NCBI RefSeq assembly: GCF_014851565.1
Contig: NZ_JACVAA010000001.1
Location: 186,001-250,000 of the forward strand
Direction: 5' to 3'
DNA: 64,000 nucleotides
Source: Pseudomonas sp. PDM15
GTDB taxonomy: Bacteria > Pseudomonadota > Gammaproteobacteria > Pseudomonadales > Pseudomonadaceae
Shown one piece after another: positions 36,637 to 46,453 of the stretch (position 1 is its first letter; each line of letters opens with the position of its first letter). The notes beneath the pieces were generated by a model that saw nothing but the letters and a program-made list of their open reading frames with translations, ran no database searches and was not told the origin of the DNA. A program made the position numbers and the translations under genes.

Positions 36637-37140
36637 ATGCAGATCGAAGTCTTCCACGGCGACATCACCACCCTGGCGCTGGACGCCATCGTCAACGCCG
36701 CCAACAGTTCGCTGCTCGGCGGTGGCGGCGTGGATGGCGCCATCCACCGCGCCGCCGGCCCCGAGCTGCTGGCCGCCTGCCGCGCATTGGGCGGTTGCCC
36801 CACTGGCGAGGCGCGCATCACCCCGGGTTTTCGCCTGCCGGCTCACTGGGTGATCCACACGGTGGGGCCGGTCTGGCAGGGCGGTGAACGTGGCGAGCCG
36901 GCGCTGCTGGCCGCCTGTTACCGCAACAGCCTGGCCCTGGCCGATACCCAGGGCTGTTCCAGCATCGCCTTTCCCGCCATCAGTTGCGGCGTCTATGGCT
37001 ATCCGCCGGAGGCGGCCGCGCGCATCGCCGTGACCGAGCTGCGCCGCCCGCGCCCCGCAGGCAGTATTCTGCAGCGCGCCGTGCTGGTGGCCTTCTCCGC
37101 GGAAATGGCAGCCCTCTACCGGGCTGTACTCGGCCCATGA
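36637..37140 (+). CDS. O-acetyl-ADP-ribose deacetylase, macro domain
   Basis: This 167-residue single macro domain of the YmdB/MacroD type has [20 protein letters not shown], then [16 protein letters not shown] and a C-terminal [20 protein letters not shown]. The Asn of VNAAN, the GGGVDGAIH loop (Asp) and the SCGVYG loop are the catalytic and binding residues. Such enzymes hydrolyse O-acetyl-ADP-ribose and remove mono-ADP-ribose from Asp/Glu. E. coli YmdB also modulates RNase III; no such role can be inferred here. A bidirectional terminator follows immediately. Confidence 0.9.
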   Translation: MQIEVFHGDITTLALDAIVNAANSSLLGGGGVDGAIHRAAGPELLAACRALGGCPTGEARITPGFRLPAHWVIHTVGPVWQGGERGEPALLAACYRNSLALADTQGCSSIAFPAISCGVYGYPPEAAARIAVTELRRPRPAGSILQRAVLVAFSAEMAALYRAVLGP

Positions 37141-37168
37141 AAAAGCCCCGCCGAGGCGGGGCTTTTTT
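37141..37168. terminator. bidirectional terminator
   Basis: AAAAGCCCCGCC-GA-GGCGGGGCTTTTTT lies between the convergent macro-domain and OmpA-like genes. A runs on the left and Ts on the right allow it to work for both. Confidence 0.9.
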
Positions 37169-37180
37169 CACGCAGTACCT

Positions 37181-37960
37181 TTACAGCCGTGCGCGCGGTG
37201 CCACTGGACCCTGGCCGTGGGCGATGGTCACTTCCACCCGCCGGTTAAGGGTGCGCGAGTCGGCGGTGTCATTGCTGGCCACCGGATAGTCCTGGCCGAG
37301 GCCATGGGTGGTGATGCGACGCGGATCGACACCCATGGCCACCAGGGCGCTGCGCACCGAGTCGGCACGTGCCTGGGACAGGCGCAGGTTGTGGTCGCGG
37401 GTGCCGGTGCTATCGGTGAAGCCTTCCACCACCACCTGACGTTCCGGGTTCTGCAGCAGGTAATTGCCCAGTTCCTGCACGTTCTGCATGCCGGCGCTGG
37501 TCAGCTGCGCGCGGTCCACCTCGAACAGCACGTCACCCAAGGTGACCACCGAGCCACGCTCGGTCTCTTGGGCCTGCAGGTGTTGCAGCAGCACGTCGAC
37601 CTGCTGGTTGCGCGCGTCCAGTTGTGCCTGGGTACGCTGGGCCGGAGCGGTCTTCAGCGCCTCTTCGGCGTTCTTCTGCAGAATGGTTTCCTTGGCCACG
37701 TCGATGCGCCGGTTGGCCTGGTAGGCCAGGTGGTCGACCTGCACGCTGCCCTGGCCCGACTCGTAGGCCTGGTTGGCACGGGTCAGCATGTCTCCGGCCT
37801 CCTTGGTTTCCACGCCAGCCAGGGTCTGGGCCTGCGGGTTGGCCTGCAGCTCGGCGTAGCCGGCGCGTGCCTTTTCCAGGTTGGGATTCGGTTCGTGGGC
37901 GCAGCCCGCCAGCACCAGGGCCAGGGCGGAAAGGGTGAACAGATGGGTCGTACGGTTCAT
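37181..37960 (-). CDS. OmpA-like peptidoglycan-associated lipoprotein
   Basis: The 259-residue lipoprotein (MNRTTHLFTLSALALVLAGC; Cys20) has a helical DUF4398-like N-terminal half (ANPQAQTLAGVETKEAGDML) and a C-terminal OmpA domain (about 140-250). The peptidoglycan-binding motif is GFTDSTGTRDHNLRLSQARA, followed by RITTHGLGQDYPVASND. It should tether the outer membrane to the cell wall. It is downstream of the DUF4398 lipoprotein gene on the same strand with a 19-base gap, so the two form an operon; both carry the same helical domain. ATG 37960 starts the signal peptide. Confidence 0.9.
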   Translation of the reverse strand: MNRTTHLFTLSALALVLAGCAHEPNPNLEKARAGYAELQANPQAQTLAGVETKEAGDMLTRANQAYESGQGSVQVDHLAYQANRRIDVAKETILQKNAEEALKTAPAQRTQAQLDARNQQVDVLLQHLQAQETERGSVVTLGDVLFEVDRAQLTSAGMQNVQELGNYLLQNPERQVVVEGFTDSTGTRDHNLRLSQARADSVRSALVAMGVDPRRITTHGLGQDYPVASNDTADSRTLNRRVEVTIAHGQGPVAPRARL

Positions 37961-37979
37961 GAGCGTCGCTCCTCCATGG

Positions 37980-38360
37980 TCACTGCACGATGATCGGGGT
38001 ACGCGATCCTTCTTCACGGATCTGCTGCACGCCCTGCTGGGCGTCATCCAGGTTGCGCTGTGCCTTGGCGGCCAGCGCACGGCGTTCGGCTACACGGGCA
38101 TCGGCCTCGGCCTGCTCGATCAGGCGGCGGGCCTGCTCGTATTCCTGGTCCTGCAGCAGCAGCTGGGCCTGGGTCATCTTGTCCTGCGCCGCCTTCATGT
38201 CCGCCGGAGCGTACTCGGGGCCGCCAGCGGCCTCGGCACTCTTGATCACCGCGCTGGCGGAAGCGAGCTGTTCGGTGGGCGGGTTGCCGGCGCAACCGGC
38301 CAGCGCCAGGCTGCCGCCGATGGCGAGGGTGAGCAGAAGTGTTCTCGGGCTGTTGATCAT
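37980..38360 (-). CDS. DUF4398 lipoprotein
   Basis: This 126-residue lipoprotein (MINSPRTLLLTLAIGGSLALAGC) has a long, charged helical body: DMKAAQDKMTQAQLLLQDQE and RLIEQAEADARVAERRALAA, typical of DUF4398. An upstream ATG at 38375 would add five residues; 38360 is preferred because it has GGAG nine bases ahead. It is the first gene of a two-gene envelope unit with the OmpA-like lipoprotein, which shares the helical domain, so interaction between them in the periplasm is plausible. Confidence 0.82.
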   Translation of the reverse strand: MINSPRTLLLTLAIGGSLALAGCAGNPPTEQLASASAVIKSAEAAGGPEYAPADMKAAQDKMTQAQLLLQDQEYEQARRLIEQAEADARVAERRALAAKAQRNLDDAQQGVQQIREEGSRTPIIVQ

Positions 38361-38510
38361 GGTGTTTGGCTCCATGCAGTTCCATTGTCAAAACGAGTTA
38401 CCTGCCGGATGTCGGTGGATTGGCGAAGAAGCCTTGCCAATCGCCACCGTTTGCCCCGGCCTAGTGCTGTGACTGCCACCCGAAAACGAACGTTCAAGAT
38501 TTTTCACGCG

Positions 38511-38537
38511 TATGAAAAAGGCCCCGGGTGGGGCCTT
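38511..38537 (-). terminator. rho-independent terminator for the gene at 38553
   Basis: Read leftward, AAGGCCCC-ACCC-GGGGCCTT is followed by TTTCATACG, just after the stop of the minus-strand gene. Confidence 0.8.
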
Positions 38538-38552
38538 GGCAGGACGGGCGGC

Positions 38553-38897
38553 TCAATGCTTGGTGCTGTCGCCCTGCGCGCTCAGTTGTTGCAGGTACTT
38601 GCGCGACAGGGCGAGGAAGCGCGGCGTGGGCCCGATGTCCTCGTACAGCGGGTCGCCCTGCTCGTCGGTAGCCACCACCTTGTGGCCCTTGACGTAGGGC
38701 AGGCTGGCCTCCAGTTCCTCCAGCGCCGAACTGATCAGTTCGCCGAGCAGCTCCTCGGCGCTGCGCTTCGGATACATCTCGGACAGCGCCGCCAGGCGCG
38801 CCGCCGACTCCAGGTCGAGATGGATGTGGTACTGGCTCTGGGTCAGGCGACCCTTGGCGTTCTGCTCCCAATGGCGGGTGAGTTCTCGGATTTTCAT
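38553..38897 (-). CDS. conserved hypothetical protein, about 114 residues
   Basis: The product starts MKIRELTRHWEQNAKGRLTQ and continues with an alternating beta/helical segment (YHIHLDLESAARLAALSEMY, then RSAEELLGELISSALEELEA) suggesting a ribbon-helix-helix-like DNA-binding fold. The tail VATDEQGDPLYEDIGPTPRF is unusually polar. I recall this family next to ppc in other pseudomonads, sometimes labelled pilin assembly protein, a label I cannot support from sequence. It is divergent from ppc with a 192-base promoter region. ATG 38895-38897 has AGGTGCC upstream. Function unknown. Confidence 0.8.
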   Translation of the reverse strand: MKIRELTRHWEQNAKGRLTQSQYHIHLDLESAARLAALSEMYPKRSAEELLGELISSALEELEASLPYVKGHKVVATDEQGDPLYEDIGPTPRFLALSRKYLQQLSAQGDSTKH

Positions 38898-39089
38898 AGG
38901 CACCTCGATTGCCCTTTCATGGACGGATAGCGGCCCGGGAACATCCTGTAGGCCGGACACGGGCGCTTTTGACGCCCGCAAGGTTGAGACTAGCTTGCTG
39001 GCGTTCGACCGCTGGCAGTTCGTCGTGTGCTTGTAAGAATGGGTCGCCCTGTGCAAGCTGAAGGCTCTATCCCGAGGGAGAGAAGGGTC

Positions 39090-41726
39090 ATGGCAGAGAT
39101 CGATGCGCGCCTGCGCGAAGAGGTTCACCTGCTCGGCGAGCTGCTCGGCGACACCATTCGCAACCAGCTCGGCGAGGCCTTCCTGGCCAAGATCGAGCTG
39201 ATCCGCCAGGGCTCCAAGGCCGGGCGCAAGGGCTCTTCGGCCGGCGAGCAGCAGTTGCGCGAGACCCTCGCCGCGCTCAGCGACGACGAGTTGCTGCCGG
39301 TGGCGCGTTCGTTCAACCAGTTTCTCAACCTGGCCAATATCGCCGAGCAGTACCACCGCATCCGCCGCCGGCGCCCGGACGAGGCACAGCCGTTCGACGA
39401 CCGCGTGCTGGCCGAGCTGCTGCAGCGCCTGGTGGCGGGCGGCCACAGGCCGGAGCAGCTGGCGCGCCAGCTCGGCCGCGTGGACATCGAGCTGGTGCTC
39501 ACCGCGCACCCCACCGAGGTGGCCCGGCGCACGCTGATCCAGAAGTACGACGCCATCGCCGCCCAGCTGGCGGCCCTGGACCATGCCGATCTGTCTGCCG
39601 CCGAGCGCGAGCAGGCCCAGCTCAAACTGCGCCGGCTGATCGCCGAAGCCTGGCATACCGAGGAGATCCGCCGTAGTCGGCCCAGCCCTGTGGATGAGGC
39701 CAAATGGGGCTTCGCGGTGATCGAGCATTCCCTGTGGCAGGCGTTGCCGAGCTTCCTGCGCAAGGCCGACCAGGCCCTGCACGACGCCTGCGGCCTGCGC
39801 CTGCCGCTGGAGGCGGCGCCGGTGCGCTTCGCCTCCTGGATGGGCGGCGACCGCGACGGCAATCCGAATGTCACCGCCGAAGTCAGTCGCAAGGTGCTGC
39901 TGCTGGCGCGCTGGATGGCTGCCGACCTTTATCTGCGCGATGTCGACCGCCTGGCCGCCGAGCTGTCCATGCAGCAGGCCAGCGACGAGCTGCGCCTGTG
40001 CGTCGGCGTGCATCCCGAGCCCTACCGGGCCCTGCTCAAGCAGCTGCGCGAGCGCCTGCGGGCCACTCGTGCCTGGGCCGAAGCGGCGCTGGATAACGAG
40101 GTTGCACCCGGCCCCGAGGTGCTGCACGACAACCGCGAACTGCTGGAGCCGCTGGAGCTTTGCTACCACTCTCTGCATGCCAGCGGCATGGGCGTGATCG
40201 CCGAGGGCGAGCTGCTCGACTGCCTGCGTCGCGCCGCCTGCTTCGGCCTGTTCCTGGTGCGCCTGGACATTCGCCAGGATGCCGCGCGCCATGCCGCCGC
40301 CATGGCCGAGATCACCGATTACCTGGGCCTGGGCAACTATGCCGAGTGGGATGAGGCGCAGCGCCTGGAATTCCTCCTGCGCGAACTGGACAACCGCCGC
40401 CCACTGTTGCCGTCCCACCATCGCCCCTCGGCCGAGACCGCCGAGGTGCTGGCAACCTGCCGGGTGATCGCCGCCGCGCCAGCGGCTTCTCTGGGCACCT
40501 ACGTCATCTCCATGGCCGGTGCTCCGTCCGATGTACTGGCGGTGCAACTGCTATTAAAGGAGGCCGGCCTGCAGCGACCGATGCGGGTTGCACCCTTGTT
40601 CGAGACCCTGGCCGACCTGGACAACGCCGGCCCGGCCATCGATCGCCTGCTCGGCCTGCACGGCTACCGCGCGCGCCTGCACGGTCCGCAGGAAGTGATG
40701 ATCGGCTACTCCGACTCGGCCAAGGATGCCGGTACCACCGCCGCCGCCTGGGCCCAGTACCGCGCCCAGGAGACCCTGGTCAGCGTCTGTCGCAAGCACG
40801 AAGTGGAGCTGCTGCTGTTCCATGGCCGCGGCGGTACCGTCGGCCGTGGCGGCGGCCCGGCTCACGCGGCGATCCTGTCGCAGCCGCCGGGCTCGGTGTC
40901 CGGACGTTTCCGCACCACCGAGCAGGGCGAGATGATCCGCTTCAAGTTCGGCCTGCCGCAGCTGGCCGAGCAGAACCTCAACCTGTACCTGGCCGCCGTG
41001 CTGGAGGCGACCCTGCAGCCACCGCCCGCGCCGGAACCGGCCTGGCGCGCGGCCATGGACCGCCTGGCCGCCGATGGTGTGGCCGCCTACCGCGCGGTGG
41101 TGCGCGAGCATCCGCAGTTCGTCGAGTACTTCCGCCAGGCCACGCCGGAGCAGGAGCTCGGCCGCCTGCCGCTGGGCAGTCGCCCGGCCAAGCGCCGCGC
41201 CGGTGGGGTGGAGAGCCTGCGTGCTATCCCCTGGATCTTCGCCTGGACCCAGACCCGCCTGATGCTGCCGGCCTGGCTGGGCTGGGAGCAGGCCCTGGAT
41301 AAGGCCATCCAGGGTGGCGGCAAGGGGCTGCTGGAAGACATGCGCGAGCATTGGCCATTCTTCCGCACGCGTATCGACATGCTGGAGATGGTGCTGGCCA
41401 AGGCCGACCTGGCGATTGCCGCGCTGTATGACGAGCGGCTGGTCAGTTCCGAGCTGCGACCGCTGGGTGCGCAGTTGCGCGACCTATTGTCGCAGTGCCG
41501 CTCCATGGTGCTGGGTCTGACCCACCAGTCGGAGCTGCTCACCCACAGCCCGGAGACCCGTGAGGCGATCACCGTACGCAACATCTACCTGGACCCGCTA
41601 CACCTGCTCCAGGCCGAGCTGCTGGCCCGTTGCAGACTGCGTGAGAACCCGGTGGACAGCCCTCTGGAACAGGCTTTACTGGTGAGTGTCGCGGGCATCG
41701 CAGCAGGGCTGCGCAACACCGGCTGA
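39090..41726 (+). CDS. ppc: phosphoenolpyruvate carboxylase
   Basis: PEP carboxylase makes oxaloacetate from PEP and bicarbonate to refill the TCA cycle. The 878-residue product contains [15 protein letters not shown] (catalytic His), [33 protein letters not shown] and the glycine-rich [19 protein letters not shown] loop, and ends LRNTG, the usual C terminus. Length is that expected for Pseudomonas. The ATG at 39090 was preferred over an upstream in-frame start because it gives [18 protein letters not shown] and has a GAGAGAAGGG site. It precedes adk by 160 bases. Confidence 0.97.
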   Translation: MAEIDARLREEVHLLGELLGDTIRNQLGEAFLAKIELIRQGSKAGRKGSSAGEQQLRETLAALSDDELLPVARSFNQFLNLANIAEQYHRIRRRRPDEAQPFDDRVLAELLQRLVAGGHRPEQLARQLGRVDIELVLTAHPTEVARRTLIQKYDAIAAQLAALDHADLSAAEREQAQLKLRRLIAEAWHTEEIRRSRPSPVDEAKWGFAVIEHSLWQALPSFLRKADQALHDACGLRLPLEAAPVRFASWMGGDRDGNPNVTAEVSRKVLLLARWMAADLYLRDVDRLAAELSMQQASDELRLCVGVHPEPYRALLKQLRERLRATRAWAEAALDNEVAPGPEVLHDNRELLEPLELCYHSLHASGMGVIAEGELLDCLRRAACFGLFLVRLDIRQDAARHAAAMAEITDYLGLGNYAEWDEAQRLEFLLRELDNRRPLLPSHHRPSAETAEVLATCRVIAAAPAASLGTYVISMAGAPSDVLAVQLLLKEAGLQRPMRVAPLFETLADLDNAGPAIDRLLGLHGYRARLHGPQEVMIGYSDSAKDAGTTAAAWAQYRAQETLVSVCRKHEVELLLFHGRGGTVGRGGGPAHAAILSQPPGSVSGRFRTTEQGEMIRFKFGLPQLAEQNLNLYLAAVLEATLQPPPAPEPAWRAAMDRLAADGVAAYRAVVREHPQFVEYFRQATPEQELGRLPLGSRPAKRRAGGVESLRAIPWIFAWTQTRLMLPAWLGWEQALDKAIQGGGKGLLEDMREHWPFFRTRIDMLEMVLAKADLAIAALYDERLVSSELRPLGAQLRDLLSQCRSMVLGLTHQSELLTHSPETREAITVRNIYLDPLHLLQAELLARCRLRENPVDSPLEQALLVSVAGIAAGLRNTG

Positions 41727-41808
41727 AGCCCCGCCGCCTCCGACTTTCGGTGGCTTGTGCCGCACCGAAGCGCTGTGTATTGTGGCCCTCCTTTTGGCCG
41801 CTCAGTGA

Positions 41809-42534
<726 letters not shown>

Positions 42535-42537
42535 TTG

Positions 42538-42655
42538 GCTGCGCGTCGGCCATGCGTCGTTGGGAAACGGCCTCGGGTGCTCATTTACAGCATGTAAACT
42601 CCGCGCCCTCGGCCATTTCCCGCCTAGCCTGGCTCTAGCTCGCTCAAGCAGTCGC
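42538..42655 (+). repeat. intergenic hairpin repeat, copy 3
   Basis: This copy reads CTGCGCGTCGGCCATGCGTC, then TCATTTAC-AGCAT-GTAAACTCCGCG and CGCCTAGCCTGGCTCTAGCT. The arms GGGAAACGGCC and GGCCATTTCCC pair with one G-T. It lies between adk and tsaB and is matched, in opposite orientation, by copy 4 beyond the gene at 43521. Confidence 0.9.
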
Positions 42656-42662
42656 ACAGTAC

Positions 42663-42692
42663 AACGGCCCGCATTGCGGGCCGTTGGCGTTT
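42663..42692 (+). terminator. terminator between adk and tsaB
   Basis: AACGGCCCGCA-T-TGCGGGCCGTT forms an eleven-base stem followed by GGCGTTTAT, a T run interrupted by GGCG. Confidence 0.7.
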
Positions 42693-42730
42693 ATACTGCC
42701 CGCCTTTTTCTGTCCCCACCGGATATGCCG

Positions 42731-43414
42731 ATGACCACCCTGCTGGCCCTGGATACCGCCACCGAAGCCTGCTCCGTCGCCCTGCTGCATGACGGCAAGG
42801 TGCTCAGCCACTGCGAAGTGGCGCCACGCCTGCATGCCCAGCGCCTGCTGCCGATGATCCACGACCTGCTCGGCGAGGCCGGGGTGGCCCTGGCCGCGGT
42901 GGACGCCATCGCCTTCGGCCGCGGCCCGGGTGCCTTCACCGGCGTGCGCATCGCCATCGGCGTGGTCCAAGGCCTGGCGTTCGCCCTCGACAAGCCGGTG
43001 CTGCCGGTTTCCAACCTGGCGGTGCTGGCCCAGCGTGCACTGCGCGAGCATGGCGCGCAGCAGGTGGCCGCTGCCATCGATGCGCGCATGGACGAGGTGT
43101 ACTGGGGTTGCTACGCCGCCGAGCAGGGCGAAATGCGCCTGCAGGGTATCGAAGCAGTGTTGGCACCGGAGCGTGCCGAACTGCCGCGTGGCGCCAGCGG
43201 CGACTGGTTCGCCGCCGGCACCGGCTGGGGCACCTACGGCGCGCGCATCGCCCTGACGCCGAGTGGTAGCGACAACGCCATGCTGCCGCATGCCCAGGAT
43301 CTGCTGAGCCTGGCCACCTTCGCCTGGCAGCGCGGCGAGGCATTGCCGGCCGATGAGGCCCAACCGGTCTACCTGCGCGACAACGTGGCCACGCCCAAAG
43401 CCCCCAAGCCCTGA
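42731..43414 (+). CDS. tsaB: tRNA threonylcarbamoyladenosine biosynthesis protein TsaB
   Basis: TsaB is the regulatory partner of TsaD in making t6A37 on ANN-decoding tRNAs. The 227-residue product begins MTTLLALDTATEACSVALLH, a decayed ASKHA ATPase N-terminal strand. It contains GRGPGAFTGVRIAIGVVQGL and IDARMDEVYWG, both family hallmarks. I chose ATG 42731 over ATG 42725 because family members start directly with M-x-T-LLALDTA. It is followed by the small gene at 43521 and lies between inverted copies of the intergenic repeat. Confidence 0.93.
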   Translation: MTTLLALDTATEACSVALLHDGKVLSHCEVAPRLHAQRLLPMIHDLLGEAGVALAAVDAIAFGRGPGAFTGVRIAIGVVQGLAFALDKPVLPVSNLAVLAQRALREHGAQQVAAAIDARMDEVYWGCYAAEQGEMRLQGIEAVLAPERAELPRGASGDWFAAGTGWGTYGARIALTPSGSDNAMLPHAQDLLSLATFAWQRGEALPADEAQPVYLRDNVATPKAPKP

Positions 43415-43520
43415 GCTTGCCGCTTCGCTGTCGCGCCTTCCGTCCGCTGCCGGCCTGAGCAAATTGCCATTTTTATCTGGCGCCGCTAAATTGCCACCCA
43501 CGTATTCCGAGCAGTAACCG

Positions 43521-43868
43521 ATGCGTCTCGACGGCCTCTCTTCCTCTTATTCGCTGGATCGCAGCTCTCGCCCGGGCAGCGCGGTCACGCCTTTCCGCGA
43601 GGCACAGCGCGAGGTCGAGCAACGCCGTGAACAACCCGCTTCGCCGTCCGCCACCCAGGGTTACGAGCAGCTCGCCCAGCCGCGCAAGGTACAGGCCGGC
43701 AACGCCAGCAGCGACAGCCTGCCGGCGCGCTACCAGGACAGCGTCAGCCAGCAGCAGCGCGGCTTCAGCGCCAAGGCCAACCAGGCTCTGGCCGCCTACG
43801 GCAACACCGCCGGCTACACCGAAGACCGCGACGCCAGCGAAGTTCTCGGCCTCGACCTCTACGCCTAA
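43521..43868 (+). CDS. small hypothetical protein downstream of tsaB
   Basis: This 115-residue, polar, low-complexity protein (SSSYSLDRSSRPGSAVTPFR, EVEQRREQPASPSATQGYEQ) has no membrane segment or signal peptide. The C terminus (YTEDRDASEVLGLDLYA) looks more ordered. I recall a similar small gene next to tsaB in other pseudomonads, supporting that it is real. Codon use and third-base GC look coding. Function unknown. Confidence 0.7.
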   Translation: MRLDGLSSSYSLDRSSRPGSAVTPFREAQREVEQRREQPASPSATQGYEQLAQPRKVQAGNASSDSLPARYQDSVSQQQRGFSAKANQALAAYGNTAGYTEDRDASEVLGLDLYA

Positions 43869-43875
43869 ACTGTTT

Positions 43876-43993
43876 TCGATCTCGCGAGCTAGCGCCAGGC
43901 TAGGCGGGTAAGGGACGAGGGCGCGGAGTTTACAGACGCTAAATGAGCACCCGAGTCCCTTACTCAACGACGCATGGCCGACGCGCAGCAGAT
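43876..43993 (-). repeat. intergenic hairpin repeat, copy 4 (inverted)
   Basis: On the minus strand it reads CTGCGCGTCGGCCATGCGTC, then TCATTTAG, five bases, GTAAACTCCGCG and CGCCTAGCCTGGCGCTAGCT. The arms GTAAGGGAC and GTCCCTTAC are exactly complementary although different from those of copy 3. Its right end abuts the start of the DUF72 gene, so apparent start codons inside it are excluded. Confidence 0.9.
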
Positions 43994-43996
43994 CGA

Positions 43997-44848
43997 ATGC
44001 CTTATTTCCTCGGCTGCCCGTCTTGGAGCGAGCCGGCCTGGCGCGGCAGCTTCTATCCCGCCGACCTGCGCCCCGCCGATACCCTGAGCCACTACGCGGC
44101 CACCTTCAATGCGGTGGAGGGCAATACCACCTTCTATGCCCGGCCTGCGCCGCAGACCGTGCAGCGCTGGGCCGAGCAGATGCCGGGGCACTTTCGCTTC
44201 TGCGCCAAGCTGCCGCGCGACATTAGCCATAACGGCGATCTGCGCGACCATATCGCCGCCACCACCGACTTCCTGCAGCTGCTGGCGCCGCTCGGCGAGC
44301 GGGTCGCGCCCCTGTGGTTGCAGCTACCCGCCAGCTTCGGCCCGTCGCGCCTGGGTGAGTTGCTGGCCTGGCTCGGCGAGTTTTCCGACCGCGCCATTGC
44401 CGTGGAGCTGCGCCATCCGGCGTTCTTCGCCAGGGAAGAGGACGAGCGCCTGCTCAATCGCAGCCTGCAGGAACGCGGTGTGGAACGTATCTGCCTGGAC
44501 TCGCGGGCATTGTTCGCCTGCACTTCGCGCGATGCGGCGGTGCTGCATGCCCAGTCGAAGAAGCCGCGCCTGCCGCCACGGCCGACGGCATTCAGTGCCA
44601 GCCCGCAGCTGCGTTTCATCGGCGGGCCGGATCTGGACGCCAACCAGGCCTTCCTCGAACCCTGGCTGGACAAGGTCGCCGCCTGGATCGAGCAGGGCCT
44701 GACGCCCCATGTGTTCCTGCATACCCCGGACAACCACCTGGCGGCGGCCCAGGCCCTGCGCTTTCACGCCGCCCTGAGCGAGCGCCTGCCTGGCCTGCCG
44801 GCCCTGGCGCAGGTGGAACCCGAAGTGGAGCAGCTCGGTCTGCTCTGA
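43997..44848 (+). CDS. DUF72 (YecE-like) protein
   Basis: The 283-residue product belongs to the DUF72 family, a TIM-barrel fold of unknown activity. It begins MPYFLGCPSWSEPAWRGSFY and contains the ALFNxVEGNTTFYARP-type element (AATFNAVEGNTTFYARPAPQ) and FRFCAKLPRDISHN. The C-terminal VFLHTPDNHLAAAQALRFH is usual. The start at 43997 is set because upstream codons lie inside the intergenic repeat. It is followed 72 bases later by the PEP-mutase-like gene. Confidence 0.9.
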   Translation: MPYFLGCPSWSEPAWRGSFYPADLRPADTLSHYAATFNAVEGNTTFYARPAPQTVQRWAEQMPGHFRFCAKLPRDISHNGDLRDHIAATTDFLQLLAPLGERVAPLWLQLPASFGPSRLGELLAWLGEFSDRAIAVELRHPAFFAREEDERLLNRSLQERGVERICLDSRALFACTSRDAAVLHAQSKKPRLPPRPTAFSASPQLRFIGGPDLDANQAFLEPWLDKVAAWIEQGLTPHVFLHTPDNHLAAAQALRFHAALSERLPGLPALAQVEPEVEQLGLL

Positions 44849-44920
44849 CAGGGGCGCGCCTTTCTGTCCGCCATGCGGGCGGCTAGGGTTGCCACTTCAC
44901 TCAGCGCAAGGAGCAGCACC

Positions 44921-45745
44921 ATGAGTACCCAGCGAGAACGTGGCGAAACCTTCCGGGCTCTGCATCGGGGCGAGGGCCTGCTGGTCCTGCCCAATCCGTG
45001 GGACGCCGGTTCGGCGAAGATGCTCGCCCAGCTCGGCTTCCAGGCACTCGCCACCACCAGCGCCGGCCTGGCCTTCTCCCTGGGGCGGCGCGACGCGGAA
45101 GGTGCGGTGAGCCGCGACGAATGCCTGGCCAATGCCCGCGCGATAGTTGAGGCGACGCCGCTGCCGGTGGCCGCCGACCTGGAGAATGGCTACGGCGATG
45201 CCCCCGAGGACTGCGCGGAAACCATTCGCCTGGCTGCAGGGATCGGCCTGGTCGGCGGCTCCATCGAGGACGCCACCGGGCACGCCGATACGCCTATCTA
45301 TCCGCAAGACCTGGCCGTGGAGCGCATCCGCGCTGCGGTGGAAGCGGCGCGTGCGCTGGACTTCCCGTTCACCCTGGCCGCGCGGGCGGAGAACTTCCTG
45401 CACGGCCGCGCCGATCTGGACGACACCATCCGCCGCCTGGTGGCCTATGCCGAGGCCGGTGCCGACGTGCTCTACGCACCTGGATTGCGCAGCCGCGAGG
45501 AGATCAAGGCGGTGGTTGAGGCGGTGGCGCCGCGACCGGTCAACGTGCTGGTCGGCTCACCCAGCCTGCGCCTGTCTTTGGCCGAACTGATCGAGCTGGG
45601 GGTGAAGCGGGTCAGCGTCGGCTCCAACCTGGCGCGGGTCGCCTATGGCGAATTCTTCTTCGCCGCCGGCGAGCTGGCCCGCGGCAGCCTGGCGGCGATG
45701 GGCGAGGCCATGCCGTTCGACGAGATCAACGACCTGTTCGGCTGA
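44921..45745 (+). CDS. isocitrate lyase/PEP mutase superfamily protein
   Basis: This 274-residue alpha/beta-barrel protein begins STQRERGETFRALHRGEGLL and has VLPNPWDAGSAKMLAQLGFQ, VAADLENGYGDAPEDCAET and VGGSIEDATGHADTPIYPQD, the substrate and magnesium-binding loops of the superfamily. The KKCGH lyase motif of true isocitrate and methylisocitrate lyases is absent, placing it in the oxaloacetate decarboxylase/PEP-mutase-like branch. The substrate is uncertain. A strong AAGGAG site supports ATG 44921. The stop is followed four bases later by the extensin-like gene. Confidence 0.85.
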   Translation: MSTQRERGETFRALHRGEGLLVLPNPWDAGSAKMLAQLGFQALATTSAGLAFSLGRRDAEGAVSRDECLANARAIVEATPLPVAADLENGYGDAPEDCAETIRLAAGIGLVGGSIEDATGHADTPIYPQDLAVERIRAAVEAARALDFPFTLAARAENFLHGRADLDDTIRRLVAYAEAGADVLYAPGLRSREEIKAVVEAVAPRPVNVLVGSPSLRLSLAELIELGVKRVSVGSNLARVAYGEFFFAAGELARGSLAAMGEAMPFDEINDLFG

Positions 45746-45749
45746 CGGC

Positions 45750-46439
45750 ATGCGCCGTGCGTTCTGCTTGCTGGTTCTGTTGATGCTGTTCGGCACACCG
45801 CTGGCGATCTACCGCGGCTGGCTGCCCGTGCCGCCAGCATGGAACCCCTGGACGCCGTTGGACGTGCGCCAGCCGCCCAACCTGCTGACCGGCTACAAGC
45901 TGATGCGCCTGCAACGCGATCCCGAGCTATGCCGGATGGCGCTGGACAGCAGCGTGCTGCGCTACACGGCGGTGGCGGACAGCGAGCCAGCCGCTGGTTG
46001 CGCCGTGGAGAACGCGGTGCGGGTACAGCGCGCCGGTGTGCAGTTCAGTTCGGCGTTCCTCGCCAGCTGCAAGCTGGCCGTGGCCTACGCCCTGTTCGAG
46101 GAGCATGGCCTGCAGCCGGCCGCGCGCCAGGCGTTCGGCCAGCCGGTCGCGCGGGTCGAGCATCTGGGCAGCTTCGCCTGCCGCAATATCGGTACCAGCC
46201 AGCGTCGCAGCCAGCACGCCAGCGCCAACGCCCTGGATATCGCCGGCTTTCGCCTGAAAGATGGGCGGCGCATCAGTGTGGCCAGGCACTGGGAGGGGGC
46301 GGGGCAGGAGGCGCTGTTCCTGCGCCAGGTGCGCGACGCGGCGTGTTCCAGTTTCAATGTCACCCTTGGGCCGGAGTACAACGCCGCCCATCGCGATCAC
46401 TTCCACCTGGATATGGGGCTATTCCGCCTGTGTCGCTAG
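45750..46439 (+). CDS. extensin-like family protein (LAS/D-Ala-D-Ala peptidase-like fold)
   Basis: This 229-residue protein has an N-terminal membrane anchor (MRRAFCLLVLLMLFGTPLA) and an extensin-like_C domain. SFACRNIGTSQRRSQHASAN, LDIAGFRLKDG, and YNAAHRDHFHLDMG supply the His and Asp residues that bind zinc in LAS peptidases. A pair of cysteines (LCRMALD and AGCAVENA) is likely oxidised. Periplasmic peptidoglycan hydrolysis is the family expectation, not shown. It starts four bases after the PEP-mutase-like stop. It converges with the EF-hand-like gene. Confidence 0.82.
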   Translation: MRRAFCLLVLLMLFGTPLAIYRGWLPVPPAWNPWTPLDVRQPPNLLTGYKLMRLQRDPELCRMALDSSVLRYTAVADSEPAAGCAVENAVRVQRAGVQFSSAFLASCKLAVAYALFEEHGLQPAARQAFGQPVARVEHLGSFACRNIGTSQRRSQHASANALDIAGFRLKDGRRISVARHWEGAGQEALFLRQVRDAACSSFNVTLGPEYNAAHRDHFHLDMGLFRLCR

Positions 46440-46453
46440 CGCCTGGGTAATCG

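Noticed and set aside
42538..43993. A composite transposon or insertion sequence around tsaB
   Set aside because: There are inverted repeats but no transposase, no target-site duplication that I can see, and the genes between are core genes.
43943..43996. An upstream start for the DUF72 gene
   Set aside because: Those codons lie inside the right end of the intergenic repeat; the family start is MPYFLG at 43997.
44921..45745. Methylisocitrate lyase (prpB)
   Set aside because: The KKCGH catalytic motif is missing and no prp genes are adjacent.
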